Part shown: piece by piece, positions 52,574 through 61,229 of the stretch
Layout of the letters: the number at the start of each line of letters is the position of its first letter
Position numbering within the stretch: position 1 is the first letter of the stretch
Translations under genes and position numbers: made by a program
NCBI GenBank assembly: GCA_035560815.1
Contig: DATMYR010000088.1
Location: forward strand, 152,065 to 216,064
Reading direction: 5' to 3'
Source of the DNA: UBA5314 sp035560815
GTDB taxonomy: Bacteria; Bacillota; Syntrophomonadia; Syntrophomonadales; Syntrophomonadaceae
Length of the DNA stretch: 64,000 nt
The notes under the pieces: model-generated
The model's input: the letters and a program-made list of their open reading frames with translations, nothing else
Told to the model about the DNA's origin: nothing
Database searches by the model: none

Positions 52574-52729
52574 ATGAAGAAATACCAAAAACCGTTGTGC
52601 GAGGATATAGAGCTCAGAATAGAGGAAAATATAGCAATGGTTGCTGCTGTTTGTACCTACAGTCCTTATTGGGTAGGTTCGGTCGAAGGAGATATCTCGG
52701 GCAGCTGTTATATGAAAGCAGGTAGTTGA
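52574..52729 (+). CDS. Candidate ribosomal peptide precursor (51 residues)
   Basis: ATG 52574 to TGA 52729, with a strong GGGGAGGTGAT ribosome site just upstream. The peptide has a leader-like charged N half (MKKYQKPLCEDIELRIEENI), a short hydrophobic AMVAAVC, and a Gly/Ser/Tyr-rich C half (TYSPYWVGSVEGD, ISGSCYMKAGS). Cys residues are at 9, 27 and 45. Size, composition and place between the radical SAM and HPr-kinase-like genes are what is expected of a precursor; no family name can be given. An overlapping 62-residue frame (52537-52725) in another phase has a Cys/Arg-rich nonsense composition and lacks a well-placed ribosome site. Confidence 0.75.
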   Translation: MKKYQKPLCEDIELRIEENIAMVAAVCTYSPYWVGSVEGDISGSCYMKAGS

Positions 52730-52796
52730 TTTTTTTCTCGAAAGAGGCTGTCGTGCCGATGGTCTCTTTCCTCATTTTATTTGGCTGGAGATCTAT

Positions 52797-53678
52797 ATGC
52801 ACATATATGACATTGCCGGAATTGGATTAGAGGTTATCTCCGATTTTCACTATGTATATGAAGAACTCAAAGATTTCTCATCCGCCCGCAATACCGGGCC
52901 CGATTTGTTTGTAGACATTAAGGGTTCGGATATAATCGATAGGCCCGATGGAGTCTTAACTGAAAATGAGTATGGTATTTGGGCGCAGAGTCTTGAATTA
53001 CCCGGCAAAATGAGTTTATCAAGGCTGTCGGATAACGGCGGGGTTTTGTGCAGAATGGATATTGATTTAGCCTGGAAATATAGCACAATCACCTACAATA
53101 CTAATTATCAATTCGGGTTTTACGGCCTTATAGGGCCCATGATGGAGATCCTTTTTCGCTCCCAAATTGTTTTCCAACAGGGTCTGGTCATACATGCCGC
53201 CGGCTTGAACTGGCAGGATCAAGGAATATTATTGTCGGCGCCCTCGGGAACCGGCAAAAGCACCCAGGCGAACCTTTGGAAACGCTTTATGAATGCCAGG
53301 GTATTGAACGGTGATCACACGGCAGTCAGGATAATAAATGATACGCCTGTAGTATTCGGCTCCCCCTGGAGCGCTTCTTCCCCGGATTTCTACAACGGAA
53401 AAGCTGTTTTATCCACCATTGTCGTGCTGCAGCAGGCCGGCGAAAATTCCATTCGCAGACTTTCCTGCTCTGAAGCTGCAACCATGCTCCTGCCCAGGTG
53501 CTTCCTCCCTTCTTTTAGCGAAGTAATGATGGATATGGCGGTGGATACGTTTAATTCCCTAATAAATAAAGTTCCTGTCTACCTCCTGGCCTGCAGGCCG
53601 GAGATGGAGGCAGTTGAGTTATTGTGCCGTTTTGCGAGTGAGCTGAACGGAGATGGAAATACTATTTTCTCCAGTTAA
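52797..53678 (+). CDS. HPr kinase/phosphorylase-like protein of the peptide cassette
   Basis: 293 residues. The C-terminal half has a Walker A, SAPSGTGKST (147-156), preceded by VIHAAGLNW as in HprK-type proteins, and NGDHTAVRI in the Walker B position. It lacks the HprK N-terminal domain of carbon regulation and is likely a stand-alone member of the subfamily that accompanies PqqD-like proteins and lasso-peptide clusters, where relatives phosphorylate the peptide. Kinase action on the neighbouring peptide is inference. It begins 67 bases after the precursor. Confidence 0.8.
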   Translation: MHIYDIAGIGLEVISDFHYVYEELKDFSSARNTGPDLFVDIKGSDIIDRPDGVLTENEYGIWAQSLELPGKMSLSRLSDNGGVLCRMDIDLAWKYSTITYNTNYQFGFYGLIGPMMEILFRSQIVFQQGLVIHAAGLNWQDQGILLSAPSGTGKSTQANLWKRFMNARVLNGDHTAVRIINDTPVVFGSPWSASSPDFYNGKAVLSTIVVLQQAGENSIRRLSCSEAATMLLPRCFLPSFSEVMMDMAVDTFNSLINKVPVYLLACRPEMEAVELLCRFASELNGDGNTIFSS

Positions 53679-54111
53679 ATAAGGCTTCTTGATTTTTCAC
53701 ACCTTGCTCATCATCCCTGTATAATCTTAAGTGGGATGTATAGCAAAACCCTTCGATTCATTTATCTATCTTAGCAGTTTGGCTTGAACAGTAATGCTTT
53801 ATTCCAATCCCATCGATATATTATTATAAATAGTATTACTTTGGCATTTTTTAAGGGAATGATTGTGTTAATTGATGAGTCGGTCAATAAGGAAGGCTGT
53901 TAACGGTCATAATAGTCTGGTTGCTGAAAATCCTTTCTGAATAATCAATAGAAAGAATGTAGAGACCTGTTCGTTCGCAGACAGTTTGGAATTGTTTTCA
54001 TATGTAATCGGACCATGCTATTCTTAACTACGTAATACTCACTTGTACGTATTTAATATCTCGCGTAATATTGAAAATAGCTATATCACTATGGAAAGGA
54101 GTAGCTCTCTC
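53679..54111. other. AT-rich spacer before the exopolysaccharide cluster
   Basis: 433 bases. I see no convincing gene, RNA or strong terminator. Several promoter-like AT words occur (for example TTGTTT with TGCTAT near 53992) but none is good enough to call. The transcript of the Wzz/BY-kinase operon presumably starts here. Confidence 0.5.
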
Positions 54112-54867
54112 ATGAATGAAACCAAACGCGACTCAGATTCAGCTAAAGAGGAGATTGAAATAGACTTGCGAAAGACCATCAAAATACTCCGTAAACGGAT
54201 AACACTGATTATACTTATAACCCTGCTGACTACTCTAGCTTCAAGTATGTTTAGTGTCTACTATTTGAAACCAGTTTATCGGACTCAAACTCTGCTTTTG
54301 GTAATCGTGGCATCGGATAAACTCGTGGACAACTCTCAGCAGGCTGGACAGAAAAGTGGGCTAGTCCCGGTTTTGACTATGAACACTTATTTAGGACAGT
54401 TAAAAAGTACGACCGTTATGAAAAGAGTCGCAACTGCTCTTAATCTGTCCAATCAGGCTATTGGCAGTCTCAATTGGAATGTCGATGCCAGTATAATACC
54501 AGACTCAAATCTCATTAATGTAACAGTAACTTCCGGAGACCCACAACTAGCCGCTAATGTTGCCAATATCGTGGCAACCGAATATAAGAATCTCATGAAA
54601 GAATTGATGTTTTCTCCCATAATAGTTGTTTCACCCGCCAGTGTACCTTCAGCGCCATCGGGGCCAAATGTTCAGAATAATATAAGCATAGCTTTCATTT
54701 CAGGACTGATGCTCTCTATCTTGCTGGCTTTCTTACTGGAATATACGGATAATAAGTTGAAGACGGCGGAAGACATTAGGAACAAGTTAGATCTACCGGT
54801 ACTGGGCTTAATTCCTATTGAAACTCCCAAAAACACCAGACAGACTAGCTATGGAGGCATCATATGA
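54112..54867 (+). CDS. Wzz/CapA-type polysaccharide co-polymerase (BY-kinase adaptor)
   Basis: 251 residues. After a charged N terminus (EEIEIDLRKTIKILRKR), membrane helix 1 (LIILITLLTTLASSMF), an extracellular domain with PVYRTQTLLLV, and helix 2 (ISIAFISGLMLSILLAFLLEY) with the cytoplasmic DNKLKTAEDIRNKLDLPVLG tail that activates the partner kinase. It sets chain length of surface polysaccharide. ATG 54112, with AAAGGAG upstream; TTG 54043 is an alternative. Overlaps the kinase gene by four bases. Confidence 0.92.
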   Translation: MNETKRDSDSAKEEIEIDLRKTIKILRKRITLIILITLLTTLASSMFSVYYLKPVYRTQTLLLVIVASDKLVDNSQQAGQKSGLVPVLTMNTYLGQLKSTTVMKRVATALNLSNQAIGSLNWNVDASIIPDSNLINVTVTSGDPQLAANVANIVATEYKNLMKELMFSPIIVVSPASVPSAPSGPNVQNNISIAFISGLMLSILLAFLLEYTDNKLKTAEDIRNKLDLPVLGLIPIETPKNTRQTSYGGII

Positions 54868-55550
54868 GCAGAGGAACAAATGAATCGTCAGATAATAATT
54901 ATAAGCAGGAATTGATCACCCTGCGATGTCCCATATCGGCTATGGGCGAAGCCTACCGAACTTTGCGTGCAAATTTGGGATTTTCCGGAATGAAGCAACC
55001 TTTCCGGTCAATCATGGTAACCAGTACCAGTGAAGGGGATGGTAAATCTACAGTTGTCTCTAATTTGGCGGTAGTGATGGCTCAAGCTGCTTACAAAGTG
55101 ATCCTGGTTGATTGTAATCTGCGTAAACCTAGTCAGCATAAGATATTTAATCTGAATAACCATAGAGGATTTATAGACTGCATCTTGCAGCGGCTGGAGG
55201 CTGACTATGTGGCCAATAAAGTTATGGATAATCTGACAGTGCTGACCAGCGGGCTGATCCCCCCCAACCCTGCCGAGATGCTTAATTCACAACGAACCAG
55301 GGACTTCTGGAACATTTTGCTGGAGAAATACGATTATGTTCTAATCGATTCTTCACCGATGATGGTCGTGGCCGATGCTACAGTACTATCCAACCAGGTA
55401 GATGGAGTCATACTGGTTGTAAACTCAGGCACCAGTATAGACCTCGGTCTTCAGGCCAAAGAGCAGTTGACCAGGGCCAACGCACGTATTATTGGAGTAG
55501 TACTTAACCAGGTGAAAATGAATTCTGACCATTATTATGACTATTATTGA
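54864..55550 (+). CDS. Bacterial tyrosine kinase (CpsD/EpsB/YwqD family)
   Basis: 228 residues. Walker A SEGDGKSTV, Walker A' VILVDCNLRKPS, Walker B VLIDSSPMM. The C terminus ends DHYYDYY, a tyrosine cluster that is the autophosphorylation site in this family. Works with the Wzz-like adaptor to control polymer length and export. ATGA overlap with the preceding gene. A 120-base AT-rich gap with a weak AACTTG/CAAGTT hairpin follows. Confidence 0.95.
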   Translation: MSRGTNESSDNNYKQELITLRCPISAMGEAYRTLRANLGFSGMKQPFRSIMVTSTSEGDGKSTVVSNLAVVMAQAAYKVILVDCNLRKPSQHKIFNLNNHRGFIDCILQRLEADYVANKVMDNLTVLTSGLIPPNPAEMLNSQRTRDFWNILLEKYDYVLIDSSPMMVVADATVLSNQVDGVILVVNSGTSIDLGLQAKEQLTRANARIIGVVLNQVKMNSDHYYDYY

Positions 55551-55670
55551 TTCTTTGGATCTGAGAGTGTGGAGAATTAAAACTTACCTATTAATGTAGG
55601 CGACCAACTTGAAAAACCAAGTTAAATATATTTAATTAAATATTTATAATTGGAAACGAGGTTCAATGCG

Positions 55671-56780
55671 GTGAACAAAAAAATCTTTCTTTCATCACCA
55701 CATATGAGTGATGAAGGGTACGAAATGCAATACATACAGGAAGCCTTTGATACTAATTGGATTGCTCCTCTTGGAAAGAATGTTAATGAATTTGAAAACG
55801 AGCTAGCAAGGTATGTGGGTATTGGTCACGGAGTAGCGCTATCATCTGGGACGGCTGCTATTCATCTTGCGTTGAAAGCAGCCGGAGTGGGAGCCGGAGA
55901 TATAGTATTTTGCTCTTCATTAACTTTTTCTGCGACAGCTAATCCCATCATTTATCTGAATGCAATACCTGTATTTATTGATAGCGATTTTGAAACATGG
56001 AATATGTGTCCTATAGCGCTAGAAAAGGCATTTTTGAAGTACCCCGATGTGAAAGCTGTTATAGTTGTTCATCTATATGGCTTGGCTGCTGACATGGATA
56101 AGATCGAAAAAATATGTAGGAAGCATAAAGTGCCAATAATAGAGGACGCTGCTGAAAGCTTGGGAACTTTATGCAAAGGAAAGTATACAGGCACCTTTGG
56201 GGATTATGGTATTTTTAGCTTCAATGGAAACAAAATTATTACCACCTCCGGTGGCGGGATGCTGGTTTCAGATAATGAGGAGCGGATCAAGAAAGTTAGA
56301 TTCTGGGCTACCCAGTCCAGGGATCCGGCGAGGTACTATCAGCACTCAGAGCTCGGATACAACTACCGCATGAGCAACGTAGTCGCTGGTATTGGCCGCG
56401 GGCAGCTTAAAGTACTTGACCAGCGAGTAAAAAAGAAGAAGTACATCTTCGATTTCTATAAAAAGGAACTTAGTGGGCTTGAGGGTGTTCAGTTTATGCC
56501 AATTAATGCTTGGAATGAGCCGAATTATTGGCTAAGCTGTATGACATTACAGGGTGAGCTTAGGCCATTGAAAATAATGGAGGCTTTGGAAAAGGAAAAT
56601 GTTGAAAGCAGGCCCATATGGAAACCTATGCACATGCAGCCGTTCTTTGCAAAGTACGATTTTATTGGTGAAGGGTCCGCTCAGAATATATTTGAAAATG
56701 GGATATGTCTACCCAGTGATACAAAAATGAATGATAGAGATTTACAGCGGATAGTAAAGATTATTCAAAATTTATGGTGA
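55671..56780 (+). CDS. DegT/EryC1-type aminotransferase, EpsN-like
   Basis: 369 residues, PLP-dependent sugar aminotransferase. LSSPHMSDEGYEMQYIQEAF, TNWIAPLGKNVNEFE and LSSGTAAIHLALKAAGVGAG strongly recall B. subtilis EpsN; the PLP lysine is K188 in FNGNKIITTSGGG. Likely adds the amino group of a 4-amino-4,6-dideoxy sugar; the matching dehydratase and acetyltransferase are not in the window. GTG 55671 behind GGAAACGAGG. Confidence 0.9.
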   Translation: MNKKIFLSSPHMSDEGYEMQYIQEAFDTNWIAPLGKNVNEFENELARYVGIGHGVALSSGTAAIHLALKAAGVGAGDIVFCSSLTFSATANPIIYLNAIPVFIDSDFETWNMCPIALEKAFLKYPDVKAVIVVHLYGLAADMDKIEKICRKHKVPIIEDAAESLGTLCKGKYTGTFGDYGIFSFNGNKIITTSGGGMLVSDNEERIKKVRFWATQSRDPARYYQHSELGYNYRMSNVVAGIGRGQLKVLDQRVKKKKYIFDFYKKELSGLEGVQFMPINAWNEPNYWLSCMTLQGELRPLKIMEALEKENVESRPIWKPMHMQPFFAKYDFIGEGSAQNIFENGICLPSDTKMNDRDLQRIVKIIQNLW

Positions 56781-56871
56781 CTTCAATGTTCGGAAAATAT
56801 TTTGGAAAAACCTATAGATTTCATATTAGTTGTATATCCTGTCAGCCATTTTATAGATTAGGAGTTATTTA

Positions 56872-57912
56872 ATGTTTAAAATAGGTGTTTGTGGTTGCTT
56901 CTCATATGGGCACGATGCCCTTGATGGGCAAGTAGTTAAAACAAGAACTGTTACAAAAGAACTCGAAAATCAGTTTGACCAAAATGAAATACAAACCATC
57001 GATACAACAAACTGGAGAAAAAATAAGCTAAAAATTACTATTGCTTGCCTGAAAATGGCATTGCAATGTAAAAATATTATTATTATTGCTGCTCAAAATG
57101 GAATAAGCGTATTGATACCGCTTTTCACGATTTTAAGCAAAATATTTGGCAACAAAGTGCACTACTGTGTTGTGGGGGGCTGGCTGCCAGAATTTTTAGA
57201 AAGCAGACCCGCACTTCTTAAATCTTCTAAAAAACTTGACAGTATACACGCCGAAACCTTCAATATGATAGAAAAACTGAAGGTATTGGGCTTGGAACAA
57301 GTATACTATCTTCCCGTATTCAAACATCAAAAGGTTATTGAAAAACAAGAATTACCCACAAAATATGATGAACCATATAGATTTTGTACATTTTCAAGAG
57401 TTATTAAAGAAAAAGGTATAGAAGATGCAATAAATGCAATAAAAACAATAAATGATAATACTGGTTATGTAATATCTAAACTTGATATTTACGGTCAAGT
57501 TGCAGATGATTACAAGGAACAGTTTCAAAAAATTATTGAAAAATCTCCACCATATATCAAATACGCTGGAATCATAGAAACGGGAAAAATAGTTGAAACT
57601 TTAAGCACATATTATTGTTTATTATTTCCGACATATTATCCGGGAGAGGGGTTCCCAGCCACGTTATTAGATAGTATGATGGCGGGATTGCCTGCTATAG
57701 TTTCTGATTGGAGATATAACATCGAGATAGTTCAACACGGAAAGACCGGGTTGCTTTATAGTCTGGACAATAGTAAAAACCTTATAGCTGCGATTCAACA
57801 TATGATATCCAACCCGGAAGAAGTCATTGAAATGAAATATTTTTGCATTACAGAAGCTAACCGGTTTTTACCGAGTGCAGTTATAACAAACTTTATAAAA
57901 ATGCTGTCATAA
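56872..57912 (+). CDS. Glycosyltransferase family 4-like
   Basis: 346 residues, GT-B fold. The C-terminal donor site reads YYPGEGFPATLLDSMMAGLP followed by HGKTGLLYSLDNSKN; CTFSRVIKEKGIEDAINAIK matches the start of the GT4 C domain. The usual second Glu of the EX7E motif is Asp. AT-rich, with runs of A/T codons unlike the core genes. A 91-base gap with an in-frame-free AT stretch precedes it. Acceptor and donor unknown. Confidence 0.85.
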   Translation: MFKIGVCGCFSYGHDALDGQVVKTRTVTKELENQFDQNEIQTIDTTNWRKNKLKITIACLKMALQCKNIIIIAAQNGISVLIPLFTILSKIFGNKVHYCVVGGWLPEFLESRPALLKSSKKLDSIHAETFNMIEKLKVLGLEQVYYLPVFKHQKVIEKQELPTKYDEPYRFCTFSRVIKEKGIEDAINAIKTINDNTGYVISKLDIYGQVADDYKEQFQKIIEKSPPYIKYAGIIETGKIVETLSTYYCLLFPTYYPGEGFPATLLDSMMAGLPAIVSDWRYNIEIVQHGKTGLLYSLDNSKNLIAAIQHMISNPEEVIEMKYFCITEANRFLPSAVITNFIKMLS

Positions 57913-57940
57913 TAGGGCATTTATTGGGTGGGGAAGTTTA

Positions 57941-58927
57941 ATGATTATTACCAGAACTCCCTTTCGCATCAGTTTTTGTGGTGGGGGAAGTGACTTAGCG
58001 GAATTTTATGAAAAACATGAAGGGTGTGTTTTAAGTACCACTATAAATAAATATATGTTTATTTCTATACACCCTTATTTTTATTCAGGCACTACAGTAA
58101 TAAAGTATTCAAAAACTGAGATAGTAAATGACACTAATGAGATTGTGCATCCAATTTTCAAAAGCGTATTGCAGCAGTTTGGCATTGAAGGGGTTGAGAT
58201 TTCAAGTACGGCCGATATTCCATCAGGAACCGGTCTTGGTTCATCAAGTACATTTACCGTGGGACTTTTAAATGCCATGCATATTTATGCAGGTAAGTAT
58301 GTATCAAAAGGATCTCTGGCTGAAAATGCTTGTGACATTGAGATTAATAGGTTGGGATCGCCTATCGGTAAACAGGATCAGTACGCCGCAGCCTTTGGTG
58401 GACTTAATTATATACGTTTCTTAAAAAACGGCGACACTCTTGTGGAACCTGTTTTATGTAAAAGGAGCGTAAAGGACCAGCTTGAAAAACGCCTCATTAT
58501 GCTTTATACAGGTGATGTACGCAACGCCAATGCCATTCTTTCAGAACAGGCAAGAAATATGGAGAAAAATGATAAAGTGGCAGGCTTAATCCGTATGTGT
58601 GAGCTGGCTGAGGAACTTAAATCATCTCTTGAAAATGGTGATCTGGATGCTTTCGGCGAAATTCTTGATTCGAATTGGCAGATCAAGCGTGATTTAGCTT
58701 CTGGAATATCAAATACAGAAATCAACGACCTGTATGATACGGCCGTAAGAAATGGTGCTAAAGGCGGTAAGTTGCTTGGTGCAGGTGGCGGAGGTTTCTT
58801 GCTTTTTTACTGTGATGAAGATAAACAACCACAAGTAAGAAAAGCACTGGGACTTAGAGAATTACAGTTTGAATTTGAAAGTTATGGGTCTACAGCAATA
58901 TTTGTTGGCGATAAATATTGGGATTAA
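57941..58927 (+). CDS. hddA: D-glycero-alpha-D-manno-heptose 7-phosphate kinase (GHMP family)
   Basis: 328 residues. GHMP motif 1 TPFRISFCGGGSDLAEFY, the phosphate loop SGTGLGSSSTFTVGLLNA, and GAGGGGFLLFYC near the C terminus. The GGGSDLxxFY start is specific to HddA-type kinases, which phosphorylate heptose 7-phosphate at C1 in GDP-heptose synthesis; the remaining enzymes lie in the next genes. Confidence 0.92.
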   Translation: MIITRTPFRISFCGGGSDLAEFYEKHEGCVLSTTINKYMFISIHPYFYSGTTVIKYSKTEIVNDTNEIVHPIFKSVLQQFGIEGVEISSTADIPSGTGLGSSSTFTVGLLNAMHIYAGKYVSKGSLAENACDIEINRLGSPIGKQDQYAAAFGGLNYIRFLKNGDTLVEPVLCKRSVKDQLEKRLIMLYTGDVRNANAILSEQARNMEKNDKVAGLIRMCELAEELKSSLENGDLDAFGEILDSNWQIKRDLASGISNTEINDLYDTAVRNGAKGGKLLGAGGGGFLLFYCDEDKQPQVRKALGLRELQFEFESYGSTAIFVGDKYWD

Positions 58928-58948
58928 TAATTAATAGGAGAGACTTCT

Positions 58949-59896
58949 ATGAGAACACTGGTAGTTGGCGGTGCTGGATTTATAGGCAGCCATTTATGTG
59001 ATGCACTTATTGCAAATGGCAACTTTGTGATATCTTTAGATAATTTAAGTCGTGGTTGTATGGCCAATATTGAACATCTCATTGATAACAAAAACTTTAT
59101 TTTTTTGGAAAAAGACGCCGGGTGTTCAATTAATATGGCTGAGGTATTTGAACAATTTAACCCCGAGTATATTTATCATCTGGCCGCAAATTCAGATATA
59201 CAGGCAAGTGCCAAGGACCCTCAAGTGGAATATGACAATACTATGCGGACAACCTGGGTACTGCTCGATTCAATGCGCAAGTTTGGAGTTAAAAAAATGT
59301 TTTTTGCCTCAACTTCTGCTGTATACGGACAACAGTGCGGAATTCCGTTAAATGAGGATACGACTTTGCTCATGCCGATATCTTACTACGGTTCAGCCAA
59401 AATGGCGTCTGAAGCTTATATAAGTGCTTTTGCTCATATGAATGATCTCAGTGTATTAGTGTTCAGGTTCCCTAATGTTGTAGGCACAAGACTTACACAT
59501 GGAGTAATCTATGATTTCATAAAAAAATTACGTGATAATCCCAACCAACTTGAAGTATTAGGTGATGGAACCCAATCAAAACCGTATATGCATGTATCAG
59601 ATTTGATAAAAGGAATTATTCAATTATCAGATACACCCCAAGGTGTAAGTAATTATAACATTGGGGTTGATTCCGAGACCAATGTTAAACACATTGCTAA
59701 TATTGTGTGCGATATTATGAATCTTAAAAATGTTCAAATTAAATATGGTACAGAAAGTATTGGTTGGAAGGGCGATGTACCCAGATTTGAATATGATTTA
59801 AACAAAGTGGCCGCTACCGGTTGGAGAGCATCCATGACGTCGGATGAAGCCGTGTTGCGTACTGTGAAAGAGGTGTTGGCAATTTGCAGGGCGTGA
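58949..59896 (+). CDS. NAD-dependent sugar epimerase/dehydratase (extended SDR)
   Basis: 315 residues. Rossmann motif VVGGAGFIGSHLCDAL, LAANSDIQASAKDPQVEYDN, catalytic STSAVYG and YGSAKMASEAY (Tyr and Lys of YxxxK). C-terminal substrate domain with GDGTQSKPYMHVSDLIKGI. Placed between hddA and the HddC-GmhB gene, it probably modifies the nucleotide heptose or makes another sugar nucleotide; the exact reaction is not visible. The 3' end overlaps the next gene by 13 bases. Confidence 0.88.
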   Translation: MRTLVVGGAGFIGSHLCDALIANGNFVISLDNLSRGCMANIEHLIDNKNFIFLEKDAGCSINMAEVFEQFNPEYIYHLAANSDIQASAKDPQVEYDNTMRTTWVLLDSMRKFGVKKMFFASTSAVYGQQCGIPLNEDTTLLMPISYYGSAKMASEAYISAFAHMNDLSVLVFRFPNVVGTRLTHGVIYDFIKKLRDNPNQLEVLGDGTQSKPYMHVSDLIKGIIQLSDTPQGVSNYNIGVDSETNVKHIANIVCDIMNLKNVQIKYGTESIGWKGDVPRFEYDLNKVAATGWRASMTSDEAVLRTVKEVLAICRA

Positions 59897-61182
59897 TTAT
59901 GGCAGGAGGAAAAGGTACGCGGCTATTCTCAATAACCAGGGACTTAATCCCCAAACCCATGGCAAAACTGGCGGACAAGCCCATTATTGAGCATGCTGTC
60001 GAATGTATGGTCAAAAACGATATCATTGATATCACCATTATTGTCGGACATCTGGGGGAGCTTATAGAACAATACGTAGGCCAGGGAGATAGATGGGGCG
60101 TTAATATAAAATATATATATGAACAATCACCCCTGGGGACTGCGGGGGCACTGTATTATTTAAGGGATTCTATCAAGGACAACTTTGCTCTTATTTATGC
60201 CGATATCTTATTAGATGTTGATTTGAACCGCATGTTGGCCTTTCACATTAGTAAAGATGCTGAAGCAACTTTACTGGTTCATCCCAATTCGCATCCTTTT
60301 GACAGTGATTTAGTAATATTATCGGATGATCTGCAAGTGATGGCTTTTGATTACAAGGGAAATGTTAGGGAATATGACTATGATAATTGTGTAAATTCGG
60401 GAGTATTTATATTCTCCCCCCAATTTTTAACCCGCATTAATGCTCCGGAAAAGATTGATTTGGAGAAACAATTGCTTCGAGGAATGGTGGAAAACAATGA
60501 GGCTATTTATGGATATTATTCCCCGGAATATATCAAAGATGTCGGAACACCAGAAAGGTTACAGATTGCAGAAGAGGAATACCTCAAGGGAATCGTTGCC
60601 GCAAAAAATCTGAAAATTAAACAAAAATGTGTTTTTATTGACCGGGATGGAACCATCAATGTTTATCACGGGTTAATTGTTACACCCGAAGAAATAGAAT
60701 TATTGCCTGGTGTTGCCCAGGCCATTCGCAAATTGAATCAATCGGGATATCTTACAATTATTGCGACAAATCAGCCGGTTATTGCACGTGGAATCTGCAC
60801 TATTGAGGAATTAAAGGGTATCAATAAACGGATCAAGACCCTGTTGGGAAAAGAAGGAGCATATATAGACGATCTGGTATTTTGTCCCCACCATCCTGAC
60901 AGAGGATATCCTGAAGAAGTTGAAGAGTATAAAATTGATTGTGATTGTAGAAAACCCAAGATAGGCATGCTGACCAGATGTGCTGAATGTTACAATATTG
61001 ATTTATCCAGTTCGTGGTACATAGGAGATACTTATCGTGATGTAATGACCGGTAAGAATGCAGGTACTGGGACCATATTGGTTTGTACCGGTGAAAAGGA
61101 TGGCGGCAAAAAATTTGACGTTGTTCCGGACTATTTCAAAGACTCTCTGCTTGATGCGGTCGAGTTAATATTAAATCCATAA
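59884..61182 (+). CDS. Heptose-1-phosphate nucleotidyltransferase fused to heptose-bisphosphate phosphatase (HddC-GmhB)
   Basis: 432 residues in two parts. Residues 1 to about 235: nucleotidyltransferase with VIMAGGKGTRLFSITRDLIP, IVGHLGELIEQYVGQGDRWG and the EQSPLGTAGALYYL site, HddC-like. Residues about 247-432: GmhB-type HAD phosphatase with FIDRDGTIN (251-259), ATNQPVIARG, the zinc-binding CPHHPD and CDCRKPK, and YIGDTYRDVMTGKNAG. The fusion thus covers the phosphatase and guanylyltransferase steps. Start TTG 59884, with GAGGTG eight bases upstream. Confidence 0.9.
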   Translation: MQGVIMAGGKGTRLFSITRDLIPKPMAKLADKPIIEHAVECMVKNDIIDITIIVGHLGELIEQYVGQGDRWGVNIKYIYEQSPLGTAGALYYLRDSIKDNFALIYADILLDVDLNRMLAFHISKDAEATLLVHPNSHPFDSDLVILSDDLQVMAFDYKGNVREYDYDNCVNSGVFIFSPQFLTRINAPEKIDLEKQLLRGMVENNEAIYGYYSPEYIKDVGTPERLQIAEEEYLKGIVAAKNLKIKQKCVFIDRDGTINVYHGLIVTPEEIELLPGVAQAIRKLNQSGYLTIIATNQPVIARGICTIEELKGINKRIKTLLGKEGAYIDDLVFCPHHPDRGYPEEVEEYKIDCDCRKPKIGMLTRCAECYNIDLSSSWYIGDTYRDVMTGKNAGTGTILVCTGEKDGGKKFDVVPDYFKDSLLDAVELILNP

Positions 61183-61229
61183 TTAATAGATACAGATAGT
61201 GTATTTTGTTACAGGGAAGGCTGAGGAAA

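Noticed and set aside
52537..52725. 62-residue open frame after the radical SAM gene
   Set aside because: Wrong phase relative to the strong ribosome site; Arg/Cys-rich composition; overlaps the more credible 51-residue peptide frame.
53822..53905. Small frames in the spacer before the Wzz gene
   Set aside because: Very short (about 14 codons), without convincing ribosome sites or conserved features.
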